From assembly GCA_964602525.1 (NCBI GenBank), contig CAZRSA010000066.1, forward strand, positions 1 to 14,717: a stretch of DNA of 14,717 nucleotides, given 5' to 3'. The notes under the pieces are model-generated. The model worked only from the letters and a program-made list of their open reading frames with translations. It was not told where the DNA came from and made no database searches. This stretch comes from Lentisalinibacter sp964602525 (GTDB taxonomy: Bacteria; Pseudomonadota; Gammaproteobacteria; Steroidobacterales; Woeseiaceae). The position numbers and the translations under genes were made by a program. Of this stretch, positions 1 to 5,908 are shown in pieces (the stretch's first letter is position 1; every line of letters begins with the position of its first letter).

Positions 1-1
1 C

Positions 2-55
2 GCACCGCCGCCGGGCACCTTCGAAGAGGAATACACGAGCCCGCTGGAGTTCTAG
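2..55 (+). CDS. C-terminal tail of an upstream gene (partial)
   Basis: The frame beginning at base 2 reads through 17 codons to a TAG at 53-55 and ends in the residues EEYTSPLEF. It is followed by 55 bases and then a strong ribosome binding site for the next gene, so it is plausibly the end of the preceding gene on the same strand. Too little is present to name a product. A coding assignment this short rests only on frame, strand and position, and could be chance. Confidence 0.4.
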   Translation, partial: APPPGTFEEEYTSPLEF

Positions 56-62
56 CAGTTCT

Positions 63-83
63 GGCAGTGCTGCCGGTTCCGGC
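63..83. other. two short overlapping inverted repeats between genes
   Basis: GGCAG-TG-CTGCC (63-74) is followed directly by GCCGG-TT-CCGGC (72-83), giving two mutually exclusive 5-bp stems. No T-run follows, so this is not a standard intrinsic terminator. It lies just before the ribosome binding site of the first complete gene and could affect message processing or simply be chance in GC-rich DNA. Confidence 0.25.
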
Positions 84-97
84 GCGAACCCGCGAAC

Positions 98-105
98 GAG
101 GAGGA
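98..105 (+). promoter_or_regulatory. strong Shine-Dalgarno for first envelope gene
   Basis: GAGGAGGA contains a full AGGAGG core six bases before the ATG at 111. It fixes that start and suggests efficient translation of the first gene of the envelope locus. Confidence 0.75.
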
Positions 106-110
106 ACGAC

Positions 111-653
111 ATGAATCCGAGCAATATCCGCACCGGGCTGGTGCTGGCGCTGACCCTCGGCGCACTGGCGCTCGCCGGTTGCGCGACCACCACCGCCGAC
201 TGCAGCCTGCCGCGCACGGCCAGCCTGGATCAGGCCATGGACGCGGCGGAGGCGAGGCTGGCCGACGGCTGCGAGGCCGAGTTCGACCGCTACTACGCCG
301 AGCTGCTCAGCATCGCCGAGGGCGACCCCGGCCCCGAGAACAAGCGCAAGTTCTCCGACTTCCTGCTGACGGCCACGGATCAGGGGCTGCTGTCCAAGCG
401 CCAGGCGGAGCGGGCCTACAACCGCTACTTCAATGTGAAGTACGTCTCGCTGATGGGCGACTACAACAACTGCGCCTACACCTGTCCGCGCAAGCGCCAG
501 GTGCTCACCGCCATGGAAGCCGAGCTGCTGGACAAGGAGCAGGGTTTGCTGCGGGTGAGCCAGGATGCGCCGGGCTACTACCGCGCCGACCGGCTCTACC
601 AGGAGACCGAGCTCGTTCTCGAGGCCACCTGCACGGCCTGCGCGGCCCGCTAG
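111..653 (+). CDS. Cys-rich outer-membrane lipoprotein of unknown function, first gene of the envelope operon
   Basis: The 180-residue protein has a clear lipoprotein signal: hydrophobic residues 8-22 ending in the lipobox LAGC, with the lipidated Cys at 24. The residue after it is Ala rather than Asp, which in the Lol pathway favours sorting to the outer membrane. The mature part is a compact, mostly helical-looking domain with six further cysteines (31, 54, 121, 125, 174, 177), including CAYTC and a C-terminal CTAC, so up to three periplasmic disulfides are possible. I recognise no named domain. It ends in TAG at 651-653, and the SD of the next gene (AGGAG, 652-656) overlaps that stop, so the two are translated together. 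Given its neighbours (a proton-channel-like pair, another lipoprotein and peptidoglycan factors), it may be the outer-membrane component of that complex, as Pal or CpoB serve Tol; this is inference. Confidence 0.75.
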   Translation: MNPSNIRTGLVLALTLGALALAGCATTTADCSLPRTASLDQAMDAAEARLADGCEAEFDRYYAELLSIAEGDPGPENKRKFSDFLLTATDQGLLSKRQAERAYNRYFNVKYVSLMGDYNNCAYTCPRKRQVLTAMEAELLDKEQGLLRVSQDAPGYYRADRLYQETELVLEATCTACAAR

Positions 654-662
654 GAGAGGGCG

Positions 663-1367
663 GTGGCCGCGGCAATCCGCAACGGCGGTTTCGCGGGCGG
701 TCTCGCCGCCGGCGTGCTCACGGGCCTGATCGGGGCGGGCGGGATGATCCTCGCCGCGGATACGTTCCTGGCCGCCGGGGAGCCGCCCGGCTGGACGCTG
801 GCCGAGGCGCTGGACTGGGCCTATCGCAACCTGGGCCTGTCGCTGCCCGTGTTCGCCGTGGTGCTGGTGCTGTACGTGCGCAGCCTCGCGCGGCTGCGCC
901 GGCGGGTGGCGCGCCGTGCCTCCCTCGATACCGTAGCCCACGCCGAACAGCTCACGGATACCTGGACGAGTCTGTTCTTCGGCGTGGGCGTGATCTGGAC
1001 GGCCATCGGTATGCGCGGCGCACTCCTGTATGCGCTGGGCGATCCGGCGGCCAGCGTGGACGATGGCGCCTTCGCCGTACTCCAGCGCATGGTGAACGGC
1101 GGCATCCTCGTCGCGCTCTCCACGACCATCTTCGGCGGTATCGGGGGCTATCTCATGCGGGTGGTGAAGACGCTCACGGTGGGCGCGCCACTGCGCCGCT
1201 ACTACGAGGCGGCCGCCGGTGCCACCGGCACGGAGATACTCGCGACGCTCGGACGCATCGAGGCGCAGCTGGCCGTACTGATCGCTCCGGCCGGACCCGC
1301 AGAGCGGGGGGAGGAGAGAGATGGGCAGGCAGCCTTGGACGGGCTCGCCTTCTCCCGGCGCGCCTAG
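663..1367 (+). CDS. divergent MotA/TolQ/ExbB-like inner-membrane proton-channel subunit
   Basis: This 234-residue protein starts at GTG 663, six bases after AGGAG; there is no better start. Four hydrophobic segments are visible at about 8-33, 57-76, 103-126 and 143-167. The Arg-rich stretch 73-85 between segments 2 and 3 suggests that this loop and both termini are cytoplasmic, which is the MotA topology. Segment 3 (FGVGVIWTAIGM, 106-117) and segment 4 (NGGILVALSTTIFGG, 145-159) match the pattern of the last two helices of TolQ/ExbB/MotA: a Gly-rich GT(V/A)xGM element, then an ALxTTxxG element whose Thr residues (here 154/155, with Thr113 in segment 3) line the proton path. The cytoplasmic loop is only about 25 residues, far shorter than in MotA or TolQ. 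A tail (about 186-207) could form a short coiled coil. The next gene has the layout of the partner subunit. Family membership is a pattern-level call. Confidence 0.62.
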   Translation: MAAAIRNGGFAGGLAAGVLTGLIGAGGMILAADTFLAAGEPPGWTLAEALDWAYRNLGLSLPVFAVVLVLYVRSLARLRRRVARRASLDTVAHAEQLTDTWTSLFFGVGVIWTAIGMRGALLYALGDPAASVDDGAFAVLQRMVNGGILVALSTTIFGGIGGYLMRVVKTLTVGAPLRRYYEAAAGATGTEILATLGRIEAQLAVLIAPAGPAERGEERDGQAALDGLAFSRRA

Positions 1368-1368
1368 C

Positions 1369-1379
1369 GGGGAGGGAGG
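1369..1379 (+). promoter_or_regulatory. Shine-Dalgarno deciding the TolR/ExbD-like start
   Basis: GGGGAGGGAGG lies just before the ATG at 1381. An in-frame ATG at 1321 would add 20 residues inside the preceding gene, but it lacks a better SD and would bury the membrane segment. The 1381 start is therefore preferred and leaves the single helix near the N-terminus, as in the TolR/ExbD family. Confidence 0.65.
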
Positions 1380-1380
1380 C

Positions 1381-2094
1381 ATGGAGCACCTGGAGACCGA
1401 CGTGATGCGCTTCATGGCCATCCTCGCGTTCTGCCTGGTGGCCATCTTCGCGCTGGTGCAGAGCGTCCCCGAACAAGTTGCAAAAGTTCCAAAACGGGTG
1501 CCGGACACCGTTTCTTCGGTTCCGCAGCGTCCGGCGGAGCCCCCACCCGAGCCCGCCGCCGAACCTGCACCCGAGCGGGTGCCGGAGCCGCTACCCGAGC
1601 CGGCGCCGGTCTCGCAACCGCAGCCCGCCGCCGCGACGCCGGAGTCCCGACCCGAGGCCCCGGCGCTCCCGAGGCTGGCACCGCAGCCGCAGCCCGAGGC
1701 CGCGCCGCCGACACCCTCGGCCGAACCACAGCCCGGCTTCTCGCTGCGCTTCGACTCCGACGCCGCGCTGGTCGGCCTGGTGGAGCGCGGCGAGGTCGCG
1801 CTGTACGCCTTCGCCGGTGAGCAGGTCTGGCGCTTCATGATTGTCGACGACCGTCCCGCTTTCCGCAGCGCCGATACGCCGGGCCAGATACACGAGATGG
1901 CGCCGGATACGGTGCCCGGACCGGTGCTCGACGCGCTGCGCCGCAGCGTGGTGCTGCCCGGCGGCGGCCTGCGCTGGGGCGTCACCCTGCCGCCGCCCAC
2001 CGCCGCGGCGCTCGGCCGCGTCCTCGCCACCAACGACGGCGGCGAACTGGTGATCGACGCCGACGGCTTCCTGCGGCTGGAGGATCCCTCATGA
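1381..2094 (+). CDS. TolR/ExbD/MotB-like single-helix subunit with long Pro-rich periplasmic linker
   Basis: The 237-residue protein opens with a short cytoplasmic stub (MEHLETD), one hydrophobic helix (about 9-28), a Pro/Glu/Ala/Gln-rich linker (about 30-118) and a globular C-terminal domain (about 119-237). An acidic residue, Asp7, sits right at the cytoplasmic edge of the helix. TolR, ExbD and MotB carry one essential Asp at the equivalent place, where it conducts protons, so this is the candidate ion-carrying residue. There is no recognisable OmpA-like peptidoglycan-binding domain of the MotB kind, and the C-terminal domain is unlike the ExbD/TolR fold as far as I can read it. The linker is long enough to cross much of the periplasm. 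It follows the channel-like gene by 13 bases and overlaps the next lipoprotein by ATGA. Function as the second energising subunit is inferred from layout and position, not from strong sequence identity. Confidence 0.58.
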   Translation: MEHLETDVMRFMAILAFCLVAIFALVQSVPEQVAKVPKRVPDTVSSVPQRPAEPPPEPAAEPAPERVPEPLPEPAPVSQPQPAAATPESRPEAPALPRLAPQPQPEAAPPTPSAEPQPGFSLRFDSDAALVGLVERGEVALYAFAGEQVWRFMIVDDRPAFRSADTPGQIHEMAPDTVPGPVLDALRRSVVLPGGGLRWGVTLPPPTAAALGRVLATNDGGELVIDADGFLRLEDPS

Positions 2095-3635
2095 CCTCCC
2101 GTTCACACGGCCGGCGTCTCGCCGCCTTGCTCCTCGCGGCGCTGGCGATGACCGGCTGCGCCACGTCGAACTACGGCGCGCTCGCCTGGTCGGGCGGCGA
2201 ACCCTCGTCCCTGGAGGCCTGGTTCGACGACGAACTCGAGCCCTATATGGCGGACACCCTCACCAGCCACCCACGCTTCCGCGGCGAGCCCATCACCGTC
2301 GCCGTGATGCGGGGCGACGAACCGCAGAGCGCGCCGGACTCCCTGTCCCGCGCGCTGGCCCTGCGGCTGACCCGCTTCCTGCAGTCGACGCCGGGGGTGA
2401 ACCTGATCTGGGAGGGCGGCCGCAGCGCCGGCGACTGCATCCGCCGCGAAGACGCCCACTACGTGCTCGCCGTCGATCTGCAGCAGAGCGGTCCCGGCTC
2501 CCACCGCCTGGCCGTGCGCGCCCTGGACCGGGAGGAGGGGCTGTGGGTGACCGGCTTCGGCAAGGAATGGAACGGACGCCTCACCCGCGGCCAGTACGCC
2601 CGCTCCCGGCAGGCGGCGGCCACTGCGGAATCCCGCGGGCTGCGCGACGACCCCTTCCGGCAGAACGAGGGCGATCTGCTGGCCGAGCGGCTCGCCGCGG
2701 AACTCGCCGCCGATTTCTGCGGCTTCGTCGGCGAGCCGCGGGTGGTCCATGCGGACGCCCGCGGCCAGCCCGGGTTCGTGGCCGACACCGTGCAGCTGGT
2801 GGCCAATAACCTGGCGCGCTCGCCCCATATCCGCACCGTGCCGGACCCGGCCGCGGCCAACCTGATCCTGACCGGCCGGCTGTACGCCATCGACGGCGAG
2901 CTGCAGCAGTTCTGGGTGCAGGCACGGCCGGCTGCGGACGAGGCCGGCTTCCCGGTCACCGACGTGGCCGCCTACGTGGCAGCCGCGGACGAAGGCCGCC
3001 GCGCGCGGCGGCCCGCCGCGCCGGCACCCCTGTCGCCGCCGCCCGCCGCACCAGCCGCTGCGTCGTCGGCGGTGTCCGCTCCCGGCGGCGCCGTCGAACT
3101 GCGGGCGCTGCGGGTGCTGACGCCCAACGACCACTGGATGTGCCGCCGCGCCGACCCCTGGCGCCGCGGCGCCAGGGTGCTGCGTCCGGGCGAGGCCCTG
3201 GCGGACGATGCCTGTTTCGCGCTGGAGGTCGAGGTGGCCGGCGACGCCGAGGTCTTCCTGCTGCGCCGCGATCCCGACGCAGGCCTGGTGCGGATGATGC
3301 CCGGGCGCTGCGGCCGCTACGGCCGGGTGCCGGGGCGCAGTTACGGCGAGGACACGCTGAGTTTCCCGATGGCGCCTGCCGGCCGGGAGCGTGCACTGCG
3401 CCCGCCCCGGACGGCGCTGCGCGAGCGCTGGATCGCGCTGGCGCTGCCGGCGGATACCCCCGCGGCCGATCTCCGCCGCCATCTCGCGCGCGTGCCCGAC
3501 GACTGTACGGCGGAGGACGGCGCTGCCATCGACGCCGATGCCTGGATCGCCCGGCTCGGCGGATTCGCGGGCACGGAGGTGTCCCTGCGCCGCATCGACA
3601 TCCCGGTAGGCCGCCAGGCGGCCAGGAGGGAATGA
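2091..3635 (+). CDS. large two-part lipoprotein with DUF4384-like C-terminal domain
   Basis: The 514-residue protein has a lipoprotein signal (hydrophobic 10-21, lipobox MTGC, Cys23, then Ala, so probable outer-membrane sorting). Residues about 65-215 form a first alpha/beta domain beginning with ITVAVM and an amphipathic helix (SLSRALALRLTRFL), and a comparable strand-helix unit recurs around 219-262. This is reminiscent of LpoB/CsgG-type periplasmic folds, which I offer only as a resemblance. A Pro/Ala linker (about 304-332) precedes a C-terminal region (about 336-505). There, VLRPGEALADDACFALEVEV and then a strand with AEVFLLRRDPDAGLVRMMPG resemble the DUF4384 pattern (polar beta-sandwich, 'x-V-F-L-L-x-x-D...G-x-V-x-x-x-x-P'). 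Cysteines at 116, 210, 351, 375, 407 and 472 may pair. It starts inside the previous stop (ATGA) and ends four bases before the next ATG, so it belongs to the same transcript. It probably works in the periplasm or on the outer membrane as partner of the energised pair. Confidence 0.62.
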   Translation: MTSRSHGRRLAALLLAALAMTGCATSNYGALAWSGGEPSSLEAWFDDELEPYMADTLTSHPRFRGEPITVAVMRGDEPQSAPDSLSRALALRLTRFLQSTPGVNLIWEGGRSAGDCIRREDAHYVLAVDLQQSGPGSHRLAVRALDREEGLWVTGFGKEWNGRLTRGQYARSRQAAATAESRGLRDDPFRQNEGDLLAERLAAELAADFCGFVGEPRVVHADARGQPGFVADTVQLVANNLARSPHIRTVPDPAAANLILTGRLYAIDGELQQFWVQARPAADEAGFPVTDVAAYVAAADEGRRARRPAAPAPLSPPPAAPAAASSAVSAPGGAVELRALRVLTPNDHWMCRRADPWRRGARVLRPGEALADDACFALEVEVAGDAEVFLLRRDPDAGLVRMMPGRCGRYGRVPGRSYGEDTLSFPMAPAGRERALRPPRTALRERWIALALPADTPAADLRRHLARVPDDCTAEDGAAIDADAWIARLGGFAGTEVSLRRIDIPVGRQAARRE

Positions 3636-3639
3636 CGTC

Positions 3640-4254
3640 ATGACCCGCCTGCTCGGTTTCCTCTCCGGTCTGCTGCTGGTCGCTGCTCTCGCCGTCGCGG
3701 CGGTGCGTTATCCGCCGGGAGAGCTGCTCGGCGGTCATGGTGAGCCGCGCGACGATCGCGCGCCGGAGGCCGCTCCGGCATCCCCACCGTCGGCCGGGCC
3801 GCCCCCCATCGAGGCACTGCCCCGGGCGGAAGATACGCCCCCGGCCGCCGTCGACGGCGAAACCGGCGAACCGGCACCGGTTGCCGATGTCCCGGACGCG
3901 GCGAACGCCACCGGGACAGAAGAGCGCGGTGATACGGTTGCGGCCGCTGCCCCGCAGGAGCCCCCCCTGCGGGACTCGCCTCCGGCGTCCGCGCCCGGCG
4001 TGGAAACCGACGCGGCAACCGGCGCCGGCGGGCGTCAGTGGTATGCGTTCTGGCAGCCGTTCCGCAGCGAGATCTCCGCCGAGGGTTTCCGCCGCCGGCT
4101 GGAGGGCGTGACCGGCCTCGACTACCGCGTGGTCTCGCCGCAGCCGGGCGAGTACCAGGTGGCCTTCGCCTACCGGGACGAGGCGGAGCGGCTCGCGCAC
4201 CTGGCGGCTATCGAGGCGGCCACCGGCCTCGTCCTGCGGAGCAAGATGCTGTGA
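3640..4254 (+). CDS. membrane-anchored SPOR-like protein
   Basis: The 204-residue protein has an N-terminal hydrophobic helix (about 4-23) with no clear cleavage site, a disordered Pro/Ala/Glu-rich linker (about 25-130), and a C-terminal domain of about 70 residues. That domain reads WYAFWQPF - helix with GF..RLE - GLDYRVV - GEYQVAFAY - helix AERLAHLAAIEAATG - LVLRSKM. This beta-alpha-beta-beta-alpha-beta order, with aromatic strand starts, is that of SPOR domains, which bind glycan strands lacking stem peptides at sites of peptidoglycan remodelling (family knowledge; FtsN and DedD have the same helix-linker-SPOR layout). The ATG at 3640 has AGGAGG at 3624-3629. It overlaps the start of the lytic transglycosylase gene, which suggests that the two act on the same murein. 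An in-frame start elsewhere is unlikely because the helix must be N-terminal. Confidence 0.68.
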   Translation: MTRLLGFLSGLLLVAALAVAAVRYPPGELLGGHGEPRDDRAPEAAPASPPSAGPPPIEALPRAEDTPPAAVDGETGEPAPVADVPDAANATGTEERGDTVAAAAPQEPPLRDSPPASAPGVETDAATGAGGRQWYAFWQPFRSEISAEGFRRRLEGVTGLDYRVVSPQPGEYQVAFAYRDEAERLAHLAAIEAATGLVLRSKML

Positions 4255-5033
4255 GATACGCCCTCGTCACCGCTGCGCTCTGCGCACTGCTGTGGACCAC
4301 CGCGGCGCCGGCCCGCACGGCTGCGGAGGGCAGCGAACTCTCCGCCGCGTGGCGGCAGTATCTCGCCGCGCACGCCGCCCGCGAGCCGGCCGTGCAGTTC
4401 CCCTTCGCCGAATGCTTCCGCCGTGCCGCCATCGTCAACCAGCTGCCCGAGACCCTGCTGCTGGCGGTCGCGCGGGGCGAGAGCGACTTCGACCCGGCCG
4501 CCCGCTCCCACGCGAATGCCCACGGCGTCATGCAGATCCTGTGGCCCGGCACGGCTCGCCACCTCGGCCTGTACCTGCTGTCCGATCTCTACGAGCCGTG
4601 CACGAACATCGACGCCGGCGCCCGCTACCTGAAAGAGCTGCTGGGCCGCTACGACGGCGACCTGCACCTGGCCCTGGCCGCCTACAACTACGGTCCGAGC
4701 CGCATCCCGAAGTCCGGCGTCATACCCTCCGGCGCCGTGTGGTACAGCGGCTACATCTACCGCCACCTGCAGTACGTGCTGGGCCACAGCACCCCGGCGG
4801 GCGAGCCGCCGCGGGACTACGGCCGCCAGGGCAAGCTCACGCTGATCAGCTTCGCTGCCCCCTACCGGGCCCGGGCCTTCGTCGCCGCCCTGGAGCAGGA
4901 CCCCGGCGGGCTCGCCGTCGACTGGTTCCGGGCGGGGCCGGCGGAGTTCCGCGTGGTGCTGCTCTACGAGGGCGAGGCGGATCTCGAGCGCAGCCGCCGG
5001 CGACTGGCCCGCGCGGGGTTCCCGCTGCCCTGA
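4251..5033 (+). CDS. secreted family-1 lytic transglycosylase (SLT) with SPOR-like C-terminal extension
   Basis: The protein has 260 residues from GTG 4251, which overlaps the previous TGA (GTGA). The frame is open further upstream but only this start puts the signal peptide (MRYALVTAALCALLWTTAAPA) at the N-terminus. The catalytic domain (about 48-178) carries the SLT family hallmarks: ARGESDF with the catalytic Glu77, GVMQI at 92-96 and ALAAYNYGP at 141-149. Such enzymes cut the MurNAc-GlcNAc bond and leave 1,6-anhydro-MurNAc ends. Residues about 195-257 (LTLISF...FVAALE...EFRVVLLYEGEADLERSRRRLARAGF) form a small alpha/beta tail that resembles the C-terminal domain of the preceding gene, so it may be a degenerate SPOR-like glycan-binding module. 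No lipobox is present, so the mature enzyme should be soluble in the periplasm or held by partners. Context points to local murein cleavage around the complex encoded upstream. Confidence 0.85.
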   Translation: MRYALVTAALCALLWTTAAPARTAAEGSELSAAWRQYLAAHAAREPAVQFPFAECFRRAAIVNQLPETLLLAVARGESDFDPAARSHANAHGVMQILWPGTARHLGLYLLSDLYEPCTNIDAGARYLKELLGRYDGDLHLALAAYNYGPSRIPKSGVIPSGAVWYSGYIYRHLQYVLGHSTPAGEPPRDYGRQGKLTLISFAAPYRARAFVAALEQDPGGLAVDWFRAGPAEFRVVLLYEGEADLERSRRRLARAGFPLP

Positions 5034-5052
5034 GCGACTCCGGCCCGGGCGT

Positions 5053-5080
5053 TTGCGGTGACGCGCCGCGGCGCTACCAT
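5053..5080 (+). promoter_or_regulatory. possible sigma70-type promoter for the intramembrane protease gene
   Basis: TTGCGG (5053-5058) and TACCAT (5075-5080) are separated by 16 bases and would place transcription start about 20 bases before the ATG at 5108. Each box matches the consensus only partly (3/6 and 4/6). The gene follows the envelope operon after a 74-base gap, so a separate promoter is reasonable, but read-through is also possible. Confidence 0.35.
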
Positions 5081-5107
5081 GCGGCTTTGCCGCCAAGCGG
5101 GGCTCCC

Positions 5108-5908
5108 ATGCACCTGCTCGACCATCTCTACCTGCTGTTGCTGGCGGTCGGCCTGCCTCTCTACAGCGCCTGGTCCTGGCGCCGCTGGCTGGCGAAGCTC
5201 GCCGCCGGGCACCGCCCGCGGCGGCTGCGGCTCTACCTCGGCAGCATGGCCCAGCTGTGGCTGATCTTCGGCGTGCTCGCGGTGTTCTGGTGGTGGCTGG
5301 CGCGTCCGCCCGGACCCCTCGGCTTCAGCGCGCCCGGCGGCACCGGATTCTGGCTGGGTACCATGCTGGTCGTCCTCGTGACCGGTGCCTTCATCCGCTC
5401 CTGGCGCGGGATGGCGCGGGCCGGTGCCGCCGAGCGCCGGCGCTACCGCCGGGAACTCGCCGAACTCGGCCACATGATGCCGCGCAACCGAGGGGAGTAC
5501 GCCGCCTTCGTCGCCCTGTCGGTGACCGCGGGCGTGGTCGAGGAGACCATCTTCCGGGGGTGGCTGCTGTGGTATCTGCAGGCGTGGATGCCGCTCACGG
5601 CCGCCGTGCTCGTCTCCTCGGCGCTGTTCGGTCTCGCCCACGTCTACCAGGGCCCGGCGGGTATCGCCAAGACCGGCGTCGTGGGCCTGCTGCTGGCCCT
5701 GCTGTATCTCCTGAGCGGCTCGCTCTGGCTGCCCATCGTGGCCCACGCCATGATCGACGTCCTGCAGGGCGCCACCATGATGGAGCTGTACCGGCGCGGG
5801 CCGGGCAATGACGACGACGACGACGGCGGCGGCGGCGACGAGGAAGGCGATTACGACGGTGGCGGCCGCGAGGCCGGCGGGACGCCGGCTGCTAACATCA
5901 GTCGATGA
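5108..5908 (+). CDS. CPBP-family (CAAX/Rce1-like) intramembrane metalloprotease with acidic Gly-rich tail
   Basis: The 266-residue polytopic protein has hydrophobic segments at about 6-24, 44-66, 81-97, 132-149, 157-176, 188-204 and 205-220. It shows the CPBP motifs: VEETIFRGWL with paired Glu145/Glu146 and Arg150, FGLAHVYQG with His178, and AHAMIDV with His213 and Asp217. These residues bind the catalytic metal in Rce1/MmRce1-type proteases. Bacterial members process unknown membrane substrates or act in peptide maturation and immunity, so no substrate can be given here. After residue 230 the protein leaves the fold and ends in a tail of five Asp then four Gly then mixed Asp/Glu/Gly residues, encoded by a GAC and GGC trinucleotide run. 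A weak purine run (AGCGGGG, 5096-5102) precedes the ATG. A much longer reading frame exists upstream of 5108 but overlaps the transglycosylase and is rejected. The stop overlaps the next ATG (ATGA). Confidence 0.8.
   Translation: MHLLDHLYLLLLAVGLPLYSAWSWRRWLAKLAAGHRPRRLRLYLGSMAQLWLIFGVLAVFWWWLARPPGPLGFSAPGGTGFWLGTMLVVLVTGAFIRSWRGMARAGAAERRRYRRELAELGHMMPRNRGEYAAFVALSVTAGVVEETIFRGWLLWYLQAWMPLTAAVLVSSALFGLAHVYQGPAGIAKTGVVGLLLALLYLLSGSLWLPIVAHAMIDVLQGATMMELYRRGPGNDDDDDGGGGDEEGDYDGGGREAGGTPAANISR
5808..5838 (+). repeat. GAC/GGC trinucleotide run in protease tail
   Basis: Five GAC codons are followed by four GGC codons and another GAC, encoding Asp5-Gly4-Asp near the C-terminus of the CPBP protease. 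Such short tandem triplets can slip in replication and change the tail length in steps of one residue without shifting frame. Confidence 0.6.

Noticed and set aside
663..2094. Zorya-type (ZorA/ZorB) anti-phage defence pair
   Set aside because: ZorA has a long cytoplasmic tail and ZorB an OmpA-like domain, with ZorC/D/E nearby; none of these is present, and the neighbours are murein-related.
2103..3641. 512-codon minus-strand open frame opposite the large lipoprotein gene
   Set aside because: It lacks signal, domain or motif, is composed of Gly/Ala/His/Gln/Arg runs typical of antisense translation of GC-rich codons, and the opposite strand has a lipobox and coupled neighbours.
2956..4200. 414-codon minus-strand frame spanning two genes of the envelope locus
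   Set aside because: It crosses the boundary of two well-supported plus-strand genes and its translation is Arg/Pro-rich with no domain.
4292..5107. in-frame upstream extension of the intramembrane protease
   Set aside because: It overlaps the transglycosylase, whose catalytic motifs are in another frame, and the added sequence is Arg/Pro-rich. The ATG at 5108 starts directly with a membrane helix.
5808..5838. triplet run as a possible CRISPR or mobile repeat
   Set aside because: It has no spacer structure; it is a simple codon repeat inside a coding region.
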